Shown: in pieces, positions 46,873-55,530 of the stretch | Layout: every line of letters begins with the position of its first letter | Position numbering within the stretch: the stretch's first letter is position 1 | Origin: an uncultured Ruminococcus sp. | Lineage (GTDB): Bacteria; Bacillota; Clostridia; Oscillospirales; Ruminococcaceae | Assembly: GCA_946413815.1 (NCBI GenBank) | Contig: CAMKMD010000004.1 | Span: forward strand, 1-64,000 | DNA: 64,000 bases | Direction: 5' to 3' | Position numbers and translations under genes: made by a program | The notes under the pieces: model-generated | What the model saw: the letters and a program-made list of their open reading frames with translations, nothing else | Database searches by the model: none | Told to the model about the DNA's origin: nothing

Positions 46873-47249
46873 TACTTATTACAGGCGGGGCATATCAGGG
46901 CAAGACAGCTTTCGCTGCCGGACTGCTCGGCATATCCCCTGAGGATATTGCAGACGGAAGGGTGTGTACACCAGAGGAGGCTCTCTCCGCAGGCTGCATA
47001 AACAGCTTCCATGCCCTTGTAAGGAGACTGCCGGAACCCGTGCTCTTCACGGAGGAACTCTGCCGGAGGAATGCGGGAGCAGTCGTTATCATGGACGAGA
47101 TCGGCTGCGGTATCGTTCCCATGGAGAAGAGCGAGAGGGTATGGCGAGAGAATACGGGCAGATGCGGCTGCATCATCGCTTCCCGGTCTGATACAGTTGT
47201 CCGGCTGGTCTGCGGGATACCGTCAGTCATAAAGGGTGAGCTGCCATGA
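46869..47249 (+). CDS. second, short CobU-like protein
   Basis: A 126-residue homologue of CobU: P-loop ILITGGAYQGKTAFAA at the start, MDEIGCGIVPMEKSERVWRE in the middle and VCGIPSVIKGELP at the end. The central ~50 residues of normal CobU are missing. It retains the EIGCGIVP motif that the full-length copy has changed, so the two may divide kinase and guanylyltransferase functions or form a mixed complex. Such short forms occur in other clostridia. It overlaps cobS and the phosphatase gene by four bases each. Confidence 0.75.
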   Translation: MILITGGAYQGKTAFAAGLLGISPEDIADGRVCTPEEALSAGCINSFHALVRRLPEPVLFTEELCRRNAGAVVIMDEIGCGIVPMEKSERVWRENTGRCGCIIASRSDTVVRLVCGIPSVIKGELP

Positions 47250-47806
47250 GGATAGTACTTATACGCCACGGACTCACCGCCGGCAACCTTGAAAAGCGCT
47301 ATATCGGCCGCACTGACGAGCCCCTCTGCGCTGAGGGAGAAAGAGCCCTGCGTGAGACAGCTCCGCCGCCATGTGATGCAGTGATATGCAGCCCCATGAA
47401 GCGCTGTATACAGTCTGCCGCCCTGCTCTATCCGGATATGGAGCCTTTCACAGAAGAGGGCCTGCGGGAATGCGATTTCGGCGCCTTTGAGGGGAAGAAC
47501 TACAGGGAACTCACCGGTGATGCCGGCTATCAGGCCTGGACAGACAGCGGCGGGACACTGCCTTTCCCCGGCGGCGAGAGCCCGGACAGCTTCCGGCAGC
47601 GCTGCACTGAGGCCTTTGCCGATACACTCAGCAGATTTGCAGGGGCCCGGACCCTTGTATACATAGTACACGGCGGCACCATAATGTCGGTGCTTGACAG
47701 ATACGCCGTACCGCACAGGGACTACTTTGACTGGCACTGTGAGAACGCTCACGGTTATGTCTGTCACTGGGACGGAAATAAACTTACTGTCACGGAGAGA
47801 ATATGA
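47246..47806 (+). CDS. cobC: alpha-ribazole phosphatase (histidine phosphatase family)
   Basis: Removes the phosphate from alpha-ribazole-5'-phosphate or adenosylcobalamin-5'-phosphate. The 186-residue product shows the phosphohistidine motif LIRHGLTAGN at the start, the second histidine in YIVHGGTIMSVLD and EFDFGxFEG-type RECDFGAFEGKNY. Its position in the cob run makes CobC the best fit among phosphoglycerate-mutase-like enzymes. Confidence 0.88.
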   Translation: MRIVLIRHGLTAGNLEKRYIGRTDEPLCAEGERALRETAPPPCDAVICSPMKRCIQSAALLYPDMEPFTEEGLRECDFGAFEGKNYRELTGDAGYQAWTDSGGTLPFPGGESPDSFRQRCTEAFADTLSRFAGARTLVYIVHGGTIMSVLDRYAVPHRDYFDWHCENAHGYVCHWDGNKLTVTERI

Positions 47807-48765
47807 AACATCTGATACCTGCTCTGCCCCTGATACTCGGCTTCCTGCTCGACTGTATCATAGGGGATCCATACAATATCCCGCATCCCGTCCGGCTCAT
47901 GGGAAGACTAATAACACGTCTTGAAAATCTCGTCCGCGCCCGAATGAGGAATCTCCGTCTCGGCGGAGTGCTTCTTGCTGTCACTGTGATACTCCTTTCC
48001 TTTGCCGCACCTCTTATACTGCTCCGGATCTGCTACCGGATCAGCACAGTACTCGGCACAGCCGCAGAGACCATACTCTGCTGTTATATGCTCGCCGCAA
48101 GGTGTCTCTGTAATGAGAGCATGAGGGTATGCCGTGCGGCGGAATCCGGCGATACAGAGGGCGCAAGGCGGGCAGTATCCATGATAGTCGGCCGTGATAC
48201 CGACGTACTTGACCATGATGGTATAGTACGTGCGGCAGTGGAGACCGTTGCGGAGAATACCTCCGACGGGGTGACAGCCCCCCTCTTCTTCATGGGGCTC
48301 GGCGGAGCTGCCGGAGCCTTTCTCTACAAGGCTGTGAACACCATGGATTCCATGATAGGCTATAAGAATGAGAATTATGCCGATATAGGCCGGTTCGCTG
48401 CAAAGCTCGACGATGTGCTCAACTTCATCCCCTCGCGCCTTACTGCCCTCCTCATGGTGGCTGCCGCACCGCTGCTCCGCCTTGACGGGAAGAATGCCCT
48501 CAGGATATGGAGACGTGACAGGCGCAACCATGAAAGCCCGAATTCCGCCCAGACGGAGTCAGCCTGTGCCGGCGCCCTTCATGTGAGGCTCGCAGGCGAT
48601 GCCTGGTACTTCGGAGAGCTCCACAAAAAGCCCTACATAGGCGATGATGACAGGAACATAGAGCCGGAGGACATACGCCGTGCCAACAGACTGATGTACG
48701 CATCATCAGTCCTTATGCTCCTTATCGCAGCAGCACTCAGATGCCTGACAGGAGGTCTTGTATGA
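47803..48765 (+). CDS. cbiB: adenosylcobinamide-phosphate synthase
   Basis: Membrane enzyme that attaches aminopropanol phosphate (or ethanolamine phosphate) to cobyric acid. The start LILGFLLDCIIGDPYNIPHPVRLMG and the internal VAENTSDGVTAPLFF are diagnostic, and several hydrophobic helices are present in the 320 residues. It overlaps the cobC stop and the decarboxylase start by four bases each. Confidence 0.94.
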   Translation: MKHLIPALPLILGFLLDCIIGDPYNIPHPVRLMGRLITRLENLVRARMRNLRLGGVLLAVTVILLSFAAPLILLRICYRISTVLGTAAETILCCYMLAARCLCNESMRVCRAAESGDTEGARRAVSMIVGRDTDVLDHDGIVRAAVETVAENTSDGVTAPLFFMGLGGAAGAFLYKAVNTMDSMIGYKNENYADIGRFAAKLDDVLNFIPSRLTALLMVAAAPLLRLDGKNALRIWRRDRRNHESPNSAQTESACAGALHVRLAGDAWYFGELHKKPYIGDDDRNIEPEDIRRANRLMYASSVLMLLIAAALRCLTGGLV

Positions 48766-49796
48766 TACAGCTTCACGGCGGGAATATACAGCAGCTTCCC
48801 GGCATCCTTGACTTCTCGGCCAACATCAGCCCCCTTGGTATGCCGGAGAGTGTACGGGAGGCCGCAATACGCAGCATAGACAGCGCTGAGAGCTACCCCG
48901 ACCCGTACTGTGTTCAGCTCCGGCAGAGGATAGTGGAGACAGAGGATATACCGCCGGAGAATATCGTCTGCGGGAACGGTGCCGCAGATCTCATCTTCCG
49001 GATAGTTCATGCCATGCGGCCCGGAAGGGCTCTGGTGTGCGCACCCTGCTTCCTCGAATACGAAAGGGCGCTCACGGAGACAGGCTGCAGGACAGACCGG
49101 CATATACTCCGGGAGACGGAAGGTTTCCGGCTTACGGAGCGTATACTCACCGACCTTACCCCCGATACGGATATCTGCTTTCTCTGCACTCCGAACAATC
49201 CCACAGGCCTTCTCATAGAGCCGGAGCTCCTCGGACGCATAGCACACAGATGTGCAGAAAAGGGTATACTCCTTGTATGCGATGAGTGCTTCATGGGCTT
49301 TACGGAAAAACCGGAGGAATACAGCCTGCGCCGTTTCCTCAGTGAGAAGACAGTCATACTCAGGGCATTTACGAAGCTCTTTGCCATGCCGGGGCTCAGG
49401 CTCGGATATGCGCTCTGCGGTTCTCAGGCTGTTGCGGATGCCATAGCCGGGAGCGGTCAGTTCTGGAGCGTTTCCTCGCCTGCGCAGGCTGCCGGTATTG
49501 CCGCCCTGGATGAGAAGGGGCTTGCCGGGCGTACGGCCGCATTCGTCAGGGAGCAGCGCGGATACCTCTTAACCGCAATGGAGGAGGCAGGCATCAGGGT
49601 CTACGGCGGTCAGGCCAATTATATATTCTTCCGCAGCGGCCCAGGCCTTGCCGGAAGAATGCTGCGGGAGGGGATACTCATCCGCGACTGCCGGAACTAC
49701 GCCGGACTCAGCGGTGGATATTACCGTATCGCCGTGAGGACGCAGGAGGAGAACAAAGTATTTCTTGAAGCATTAAGGAGGTGCCTTGATGGCTAA
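48762..49796 (+). CDS. cobD: threonine-phosphate decarboxylase
   Basis: PLP enzyme that makes (R)-1-amino-2-propanol phosphate for the side chain added by CbiB. Fold-type I features: HGGNIQ near the start, DFSANISPLGMPESV, CTPNNPTGLL near residue 145 and the PLP lysine in RAFTKLFAMPGLRLGYAL near residue 206. The chosen ATG (MIQLHGG) overlaps the cbiB stop. It resembles histidinol-phosphate aminotransferase, but context and the HGGN start favour CobD. Confidence 0.93.
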   Translation: MIQLHGGNIQQLPGILDFSANISPLGMPESVREAAIRSIDSAESYPDPYCVQLRQRIVETEDIPPENIVCGNGAADLIFRIVHAMRPGRALVCAPCFLEYERALTETGCRTDRHILRETEGFRLTERILTDLTPDTDICFLCTPNNPTGLLIEPELLGRIAHRCAEKGILLVCDECFMGFTEKPEEYSLRRFLSEKTVILRAFTKLFAMPGLRLGYALCGSQAVADAIAGSGQFWSVSSPAQAAGIAALDEKGLAGRTAAFVREQRGYLLTAMEEAGIRVYGGQANYIFFRSGPGLAGRMLREGILIRDCRNYAGLSGGYYRIAVRTQEENKVFLEALRRCLDG

Positions 49797-51258
49797 GTGC
49801 ATAATGCTGCAGGGGACGATGTCGGATGTCGGGAAGAGCTTCCTGACGGCGGCACTCTGCCGGATATTCCGTCAGGACGGCTATACCTGCGCCCCATTCA
49901 AATCACAGAACATGGCGCTCAATTCCTATGTCACCCGTGAGGGGCTGGAGATAGGAAGAGCCCAGGCATTGCAGGCCGAAGCCGCCGGCATAGAGCCATC
50001 TGCGCTCATGAATCCCATACTACTGAAACCCACCACTGATACAGGCTCACAGGTCATAGTAAACGGCAGGGTGCGGGGGAATATGCGGGCAGCGGATTAC
50101 TTCCGCCATAAGAAGGAGCTTATACCCGATATCATGTCCGCCTACGAAACTCTGTCATCGCAGTATGACATCATAGTCATAGAGGGCGCAGGCAGCCCCG
50201 TGGAGCTGAATCTGAAAGCGGATGATATCGTTAATATGGGGCTTGCGAAGCTCGTCAGAGCACCTGTTCTCCTTGTAGGAGATATCGACAGGGGCGGAGT
50301 ATTCGCGCAGCTCATCGGTACTCTCTCCCTCCTTGAAGAGGAGGAGCGGGAGCTTGTCAGAGGGCTTGTTGTGAACAAGTTCCGCGGGGATATAGGTCTT
50401 TTCCGTGACGGCACGGATATACTCGAGGAACGCTCAGGTAAGAAGGTGGCCGGAGTGGTGCCCTTCCTTGACTGCGACCTTGAGGACGAGGACAGCCTTT
50501 CACCGAAGCTTTCAAGGCGTGAGCGTGACGGCGTCACAGATATCGCTGTGATACGCCTCCCTAAGATATCCAACTTCACCGACCTCGATGTGTTCGGGCA
50601 GTACGAAGGTGTGTCCGTCCGCTATGTATCACGCCCCGCAGAGCTCGGGATGCCTGATATGATAGTCATACCCGGCACGAAAAGCACCATAGCGGATATG
50701 CGCTGGCTCAGGGAGAGCGGGCTTGCGGACGCGGTAAAGGAGCGCTGCAGCGAGGGAATACCGGTATTCGGCATCTGCGGCGGTTATCAGCTCATGGGGC
50801 AGACTGTCTCCGACCCTGACGGCAGCGAGGGCGGCGGCAGTATAAGCGGCCTCGGGCTGCTTGACACACATACCGTTTTCGGCAGGGAGAAGCGGCAGAC
50901 ACAGGTGCGAGGAAGGTTCTGCGATATACAAGGCTTCTTCTCCTGCCTGTCCGGTGCGGAGTTTGAGGGCTATGAGATACACATGGGCGTCACTGCCGAT
51001 ACCGGAACGCCCCTCACCGACTGCGGCGGCAGCTTTTCCGGCAATGCGGCGGGCTGCTACGTACACGGGATATTCGATACTGCCGGGGTCTCCGGCAGGC
51101 TCGTAAGGGCGCTGTTCCGCCGGAAGGGAATGGAGTATACCGGCAGGATATCAGGCCGCAGGCAGTACCGGGAGGAGCAGCTCGACCTGCTGGCGGACAG
51201 GGTTAGAAAGGCTCTTGATATGGACTTCGTATACAGGATACTGGAGGAGGGCGTATGA
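49789..51258 (+). CDS. cbiP: cobyric acid synthase
   Basis: Amidates four side chains of adenosylcobyrinate diamide. The ATP-binding start reads MLQGTMSDVGKSFLTAALCR. The amidotransferase domain has the cysteine in FGICGGYQLMG near residue 333, and KNMALN-like FKSQNMALNSYVT follows the P-loop. The 489 residues are normal. It overlaps cobD by eight bases and cbiC by four. Confidence 0.95.
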   Translation: MAKCIMLQGTMSDVGKSFLTAALCRIFRQDGYTCAPFKSQNMALNSYVTREGLEIGRAQALQAEAAGIEPSALMNPILLKPTTDTGSQVIVNGRVRGNMRAADYFRHKKELIPDIMSAYETLSSQYDIIVIEGAGSPVELNLKADDIVNMGLAKLVRAPVLLVGDIDRGGVFAQLIGTLSLLEEEERELVRGLVVNKFRGDIGLFRDGTDILEERSGKKVAGVVPFLDCDLEDEDSLSPKLSRRERDGVTDIAVIRLPKISNFTDLDVFGQYEGVSVRYVSRPAELGMPDMIVIPGTKSTIADMRWLRESGLADAVKERCSEGIPVFGICGGYQLMGQTVSDPDGSEGGGSISGLGLLDTHTVFGREKRQTQVRGRFCDIQGFFSCLSGAEFEGYEIHMGVTADTGTPLTDCGGSFSGNAAGCYVHGIFDTAGVSGRLVRALFRRKGMEYTGRISGRRQYREEQLDLLADRVRKALDMDFVYRILEEGV

Positions 51259-51896
51259 AGCTGGAATACGTACTGCCCGCTGATATAGAGCGGCGCAGCT
51301 TTGAGATAATAGAGAGCGAGCTCGGTCGTGAGATACCGGAGGATATAAAGCCGGTAGTCATACGCGCCATACATACTACAGCCGATTTCGACTACGCCGA
51401 TAATCTGTGGTTCTCGGAGGGAGTTGTTGAAAGGGCACTTGAGCTGCTCGGAAACGGTGCTGTGATAGTGACCGATACGAATATGGCAAAGGCAGGAATA
51501 AATAAGCCGGCCCTTGCCCGCCACGGCTGCGAGTGTATGTGCTTCATGGCTGACGAGGACGTGGCAGAGGCGGCAAGGATGAACGGCACAACAAGAGCGG
51601 CGGCATCTGTAGACAAAGCTGCCGGACTCGGACAGCCTGTGGTGTACGCTGTCGGAAATGCCCCGACTGCACTGGTAAGGCTCAGTGAGCATATCAAGGC
51701 CGGAACCTTCGTACCGGAGCTTATAATAGGTGCTCCCGTAGGATTTGTGAATGTGGTGCAGTCAAAGGAAATGATAATAGAGACCGGTGTGCCGTGTATA
51801 GTCGCAAGGGGCAGAAAGGGCGGAAGTAATGTGGCAGCGGCGATATGCAACTCCCTGCTCTATATGCTTGACGCCAAAAAAGGCTTTAAAAAGTGA
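51255..51896 (+). CDS. cbiC: cobalt-precorrin-8 methylmutase
   Basis: Moves the C11 methyl to C12 to form cobyrinate. The catalytic histidine lies in VIRAIHTTADFDYADNLWF near residue 38, and IVTDTNMAKAGI and GAPVGFVNVVQSKE follow. The 213 residues are full length. It is the last gene of the sixteen-gene run. No terminator is visible before the riboswitch promoter, so some read-through into the next unit is possible. Confidence 0.95.
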   Translation: MKLEYVLPADIERRSFEIIESELGREIPEDIKPVVIRAIHTTADFDYADNLWFSEGVVERALELLGNGAVIVTDTNMAKAGINKPALARHGCECMCFMADEDVAEAARMNGTTRAAASVDKAAGLGQPVVYAVGNAPTALVRLSEHIKAGTFVPELIIGAPVGFVNVVQSKEMIIETGVPCIVARGRKGGSNVAAAICNSLLYMLDAKKGFKK

Positions 51897-51934
51897 AGAC
51901 CATTAGTAGTATATGTACATTTTCTCTGTATTGC

Positions 51935-51963
51935 TTGCATTGTCGCATCAAGTCTGCTATAAT
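51935..51963 (+). promoter_or_regulatory. promoter of the riboswitch-controlled unit
   Basis: TTGCAT (51935-51940), 17-base spacer, TATAAT (51958-51963). The riboswitch begins about 20 bases after the predicted start. Confidence 0.75.
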
Positions 51964-51984
51964 ATCTATTGTTGAAAATCAAAC

Positions 51985-52200
51985 AGGCAAACGGTGCTTT
52001 CCGGCGGTATACCGTGCGGAAAGGTAAAAGGGAAGCAGGTGAAGATCCTGCACGAGCCCGTCACTGTGATTGCGGAGCGTTATACTGATATGCCACTGAG
52101 AGATCGGGAAGGCTGTATGACGCATTGAGGCATAAGTCAGGAAACCTGCCGCTTGCTGGTACATGGCCGGAAAGGCCAGGGTCACGAGGTTCTGATCGTA
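51985..52200 (+). ncRNA. cobalamin riboswitch
   Basis: The conserved aptamer pieces appear in order: GGTGC (51993), AAAAGGGAAGCAGGTG from 52026, GATCCTGCACGAGCCCGTC, CACTGTGAT, GCCACTGAG near 52092, GGGAAGG at 52106, and the B12 box AAGTCAGGAAACCTGCC at 52134-52150. The following stem (GGCC near 52166 with GGCC near 52174) probably belongs to the L5-L13-type regulatory part. A terminator lies 40-60 bases further on. Binding of adenosyl- or methylcobalamin should switch off the downstream chelatase and transport genes. Confidence 0.95.
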
Positions 52201-52237
52201 CTGTTCACAGGCTCCCGAAGGGGGTCCGTTCTTAGTG

Positions 52238-52263
52238 CCTTCTGCCCGCGCGGAGGGTTTTTT
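52238..52263 (+). terminator. riboswitch expression-platform terminator
   Basis: A GC-rich hairpin (52238-52242 with 52253-52257 as one possible pairing) followed by six thymines (52258-52263). The start codon of the next gene is 38 bases on. Confidence 0.7.
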
Positions 52264-52301
52264 GTTATGCGGTCAGACCTTTCATAGAAAGGAAGATCAT
52301 T

Positions 52302-53378
52302 ATGAAAAAGACACTTGCACTCATCATCAGCCTCGCCTGCCTGACAGCAGCTGCAACATCATGCGGCGCAGCAGGTACTGCATCCGAGACACCTTCTGAG
52401 CCCGCTACAGAGACTGCAACAGAGGCAGAGACAGAAGCTCCTACAGAGGAAGAGACAGAGGCTCCCACCGAGGCAGAAACAGAGGCACCGACTGAGGAAG
52501 AGACAGAGGCAGAGGAAGAAGAGGACGAAGAGGAGAACTACGAGACAGGCGATGCTTCTCTTGACGATATCCGCAATGATGACAATATCGGCGACAACGA
52601 GCTGCTGGTACTGAGCTTCGGTACAAGCTACAATGACAGCCGCCGTTTCACCATAGGAGCCATCGAGGGCGCACTGGACAAGGCATTCCCTGATTATTCA
52701 GTACGCCGCGGCTTCACAGCAAACATCATTATCGACCACGTTGAGCGCCGTGACGGCATCCACATCGATGATATCAACGAGGCTCTCCAGAGAGCAGTTG
52801 ACAACGGCGTAAAGAACCTTGTTATACAGCCCACACATCTTATGAACGGCATAGAGTACAACGAGATCGTTGATACCGTTGCAGAGTACTCCGATGCCTT
52901 CGAGAAGGTCGTATTCGGCGAGCCCCTCCTCACAAGCGATGATGATTTCAAGCGCGTGGAGAACGCCATCGTGAACTGGACAGCAGAGTATGATGACGGA
53001 AATACAGCTATCTGCTTTATGGGACACGGCACAGAAGCCGATTCCAACAGCGTATACGGCAAGATGCAGGAAATGCTCACAGCAGACGGACACAAGAACT
53101 ACTTCGTAGGCACAGTAGAGGCAGAGCCCTCACTCGAGGACGTACTTGCCAAGGTGCAGGAGGGCAATTACAAGAAGGTTGTCCTGGAGCCCCTCATGGT
53201 AGTTGCAGGCGACCACGCCAACAACGATATGGCAGGCGATGAAGAGGATTCATGGAAGAGCGCATTCGAGGCAGCAGGCTACGAGGTAGAGTGCGTACTG
53301 AGAGGTCTCGGCGAGAACGATGCCATCAGACAGATCTACGTTGAGCACGCTCAGAAGGCAATAGACTCCATCAAGTAA
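52302..53378 (+). CDS. cbiK: lipoprotein sirohydrochlorin cobaltochelatase (CbiK type)
   Basis: CbiK inserts cobalt into sirohydrochlorin (factor II), the entry step of the anaerobic corrin pathway. This copy has a lipoprotein signal (MKKTLALIISLACLTAAATSCG, lipidated C21) and a Thr/Glu-rich acidic linker (about 30-85). The chelatase domain of ~270 residues follows: LLVLSFGTSYNDSR, VIQPTHLMNG, FMGHGTEAD and VAGDHANNDM, which contain the candidate metal-site histidines. An exported CbiK is known in Desulfovibrio (periplasmic form), but a membrane-anchored extracellular one in a Gram-positive is unusual. It is the first gene under the cobalamin riboswitch, 38 bases past its terminator. It could chelate or shuttle cobalt outside, or bind tetrapyrrole for import. 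Confidence 0.88.
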   Translation: MKKTLALIISLACLTAAATSCGAAGTASETPSEPATETATEAETEAPTEEETEAPTEAETEAPTEEETEAEEEEDEEENYETGDASLDDIRNDDNIGDNELLVLSFGTSYNDSRRFTIGAIEGALDKAFPDYSVRRGFTANIIIDHVERRDGIHIDDINEALQRAVDNGVKNLVIQPTHLMNGIEYNEIVDTVAEYSDAFEKVVFGEPLLTSDDDFKRVENAIVNWTAEYDDGNTAICFMGHGTEADSNSVYGKMQEMLTADGHKNYFVGTVEAEPSLEDVLAKVQEGNYKKVVLEPLMVVAGDHANNDMAGDEEDSWKSAFEAAGYEVECVLRGLGENDAIRQIYVEHAQKAIDSIK

Positions 53379-53395
53379 GAGATTAATTGACAACT

Positions 53396-53419
53396 ATCGG
53401 GCAGTTTCGGCTGCCCGAT
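53396..53419 (+). other. intercistronic hairpin between cbiK and the NEAT-like gene
   Basis: A perfect nine-base-pair stem (53396-53404 with 53411-53419) with loop TTTCGG and no thymine run. It may stabilise or process the mRNA between the two lipoprotein genes. Confidence 0.5.
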
Positions 53420-53440
53420 ACTGATATAAAGAGGTATACT

Positions 53441-54397
53441 ATGAAAAAATTGACAGCTATATTAGCATTCATCACAGCACTTACACTTACTTCCTGCGGC
53501 AGCACTGCTCAGCAGAGTGCACCGGCTGAGACACCGACAGAAGCAGCCACCGAAGCTGTAACGGAGGAGGAGACAGAAGAAACGGCAGAACCGTCAGAGG
53601 AAGCAGAGACCGAAGCTCCGACTGAACCCGCCACCGAGCATGAGACAGCCGCACAGAACGAGGTTGGCTATGAGGGTATGCAGGCTGTGTCTGCCGATGC
53701 GCTCATGGACGGCGATTACCATATAGAAGTAGATTCAAGCTCTTCCATGTTCAAGATAGCCGACTGCATACTCCATGTAGCGGACGGTTCTATGAATGCA
53801 GATATCATCATCGCCAGCAAGTCCTACGACAAGCTCTTCATGGGCACCGAGGACGAGGCAAAGGCCTCCGGCGCAGAGCAGGGAATAGAGTATACATCGG
53901 ACGAGGAGGGCAGGTCCGTTTTCAATGTACCCGTAGAGGCACTTGACAAGGAGACCGAGTGTGCCGCACTGAGTGCGAAGAAGCAGGAATGGTACGGCAG
54001 AACACTGGTATTCCGTGCTGATTCGCTGCCTGATGCAGCCTTTAAGGAAAAGCGGTACACAACTGTTGAATCACTGAATCTTGCAGACGGTGTGTACACT
54101 GTTGATGTAAAGCTGGATGGAGGCTCTGGCAAAGCTTCTGTTGAATCTCCTGCGGTGCTCACTGTCAAAGACGGCAAGTCGACTGCTAAGATAGTATGGA
54201 GCAGTGATAAGTACGACAAAATGGTAGTTGATTCTCTGGAATACACTCCCGAAATAACAGACGGCCATTCCATTTTCGAGATACCCGTTACAGGCTTTGA
54301 CTACAGAATGCCCGTTCAGGCTGAGACAACTGCTATGAGTGAACCACACATGATTGATTACACACTGTATTTCGATTCAGCTACGATTAACACATGA
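53441..54397 (+). CDS. two-domain NEAT-like surface lipoprotein
   Basis: A 318-residue lipoprotein (signal ending LTLTSCGS) with a Glu/Thr/Ala-rich linker to about residue 75. Two related domains follow (about 85-190 and 195-318). Domain 1 has SSSMFKIADCILHV, SYDKLFMGTEDEA, FNVPVEALDKE and KQEWYGRTLVF. Domain 2 repeats the pattern (YDKMVVDSLEYTPE, FEIPVTGFDY, PHMIDYTLYF). The pattern resembles NEAT-type iron-transport-associated domains that bind haem. Under a cobalamin riboswitch the ligand may instead be a corrinoid or its precursor. I chose MKKLTAILAF with AAGAGG upstream. It overlaps the next gene by four bases. Confidence 0.7.
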   Translation: MKKLTAILAFITALTLTSCGSTAQQSAPAETPTEAATEAVTEEETEETAEPSEEAETEAPTEPATEHETAAQNEVGYEGMQAVSADALMDGDYHIEVDSSSSMFKIADCILHVADGSMNADIIIASKSYDKLFMGTEDEAKASGAEQGIEYTSDEEGRSVFNVPVEALDKETECAALSAKKQEWYGRTLVFRADSLPDAAFKEKRYTTVESLNLADGVYTVDVKLDGGSGKASVESPAVLTVKDGKSTAKIVWSSDKYDKMVVDSLEYTPEITDGHSIFEIPVTGFDYRMPVQAETTAMSEPHMIDYTLYFDSATINT

Positions 54398-55521
54398 TAA
54401 TCAGAAAATTCGTTTCCGTTGCAGCGGCGTTGGGGTTGCTGCTCGTCTCGTGCGGAGCTCCGACAGCAGCACCGTCACAGGATACCGGCAGCGGCATAGA
54501 GCTTGAATACGCCTCGCAGTTCACCGCCGGTCAGCGTGAGGACGGGTGCTATACCCTTACCATAGGAGATGACAGCTATCTTGTGGTTCCGGAGGGCGTG
54601 AGCGTGCCGGCCGATACCGGAGATATGACCGTGATACAGCAGCCGGTGAAGAATATCTACGTTGCCGCTTCATCTGCCATGGACCTCTTTGACGGCATCG
54701 GCAGGCTCGGTGACGTCACAATGACTTCCACCTCCGCAGAGAACTGGTCTCTCCCTGCGGTGCGTGAGGCCCTTGAGAACGGAAGTATCACCTATATCGG
54801 CAAGTACAGCTCGCCGGACTATGAAGCCCTGCTCTCGGAGGAATGCTCACTCGTCATCGAATCGACGATGATATACCACACCCCGGAGGTAAGGGAGAAG
54901 ATAGAGTCTCTCGGCATACCCGTCATAGTGGAGCGTTCAAGCTACGAGACTCATCCCCTCGGGCGCATGGAATGGATGAAGGCTTACGGCATCCTGACAG
55001 GCATACCGGAGGAGGCGGAGAGGATATTCAGCGAGAAGACGAAGGCCTTCAACGGGATAGAGGTAAAGGATATACCGGAGGAGGAGAGGAAGAGCGCAGC
55101 CTTCTTCTATTTCACCTCCAACGGCTATGTGAATATACGCAAGCCCTCTGACTATGTACCCGAGATGATAAGACTCGCGGGGGGAAGGTATGCCTTCACC
55201 GCGGATGACCTGAAGGTGGATGAGAACGCCCTATCCACCATGAATATACAGACCGAGACCTTCTTCGGGCTCGCTCATGACGCTGATATACTGATATACA
55301 ACAGCACAGTCAGCGGCGACCCGGGCAGCCTTGATGCACTTGTGTCGCAGTACGGCATACTTGCTGATATGAAGGCAGTGAAGGAGGGCAATGTCTGGTG
55401 TACGGGACAGAATATGTTCCAGCAGACGACCGGTGCGGCGGATATGATATGCGACCTCAACCGGATATTCACAGACGACAGCGTCAGTGCAGAGCTGACT
55501 TATCTGCACCGGCTCACCTGA
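54394..55521 (+). CDS. btuF: corrinoid-type ABC transporter substrate-binding lipoprotein
   Basis: A 375-residue lipoprotein (signal ending LLLVSCGAP) of the periplasmic-binding-protein fold with two lobes. Typical pieces are NIYVAASSAMDLFDGIG, YEALLSEECSLVIESTMIY and PEMIRLAGGRYAF. It delivers substrate to the permease encoded ten bases downstream. Riboswitch context points to cobalamin or cobinamide rather than iron siderophores, which share the family. Confidence 0.85.
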   Translation: MIIRKFVSVAAALGLLLVSCGAPTAAPSQDTGSGIELEYASQFTAGQREDGCYTLTIGDDSYLVVPEGVSVPADTGDMTVIQQPVKNIYVAASSAMDLFDGIGRLGDVTMTSTSAENWSLPAVREALENGSITYIGKYSSPDYEALLSEECSLVIESTMIYHTPEVREKIESLGIPVIVERSSYETHPLGRMEWMKAYGILTGIPEEAERIFSEKTKAFNGIEVKDIPEEERKSAAFFYFTSNGYVNIRKPSDYVPEMIRLAGGRYAFTADDLKVDENALSTMNIQTETFFGLAHDADILIYNSTVSGDPGSLDALVSQYGILADMKAVKEGNVWCTGQNMFQQTTGAADMICDLNRIFTDDSVSAELTYLHRLT

Positions 55522-55530
55522 GGAGGAGCT

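Noticed and set aside
52380-52540. Short Thr/Glu repeats at DNA level (possible CRISPR or satellite)
   Set aside because: They are in-frame codons for the acidic linker of the CbiK lipoprotein, with no spacers of constant length.
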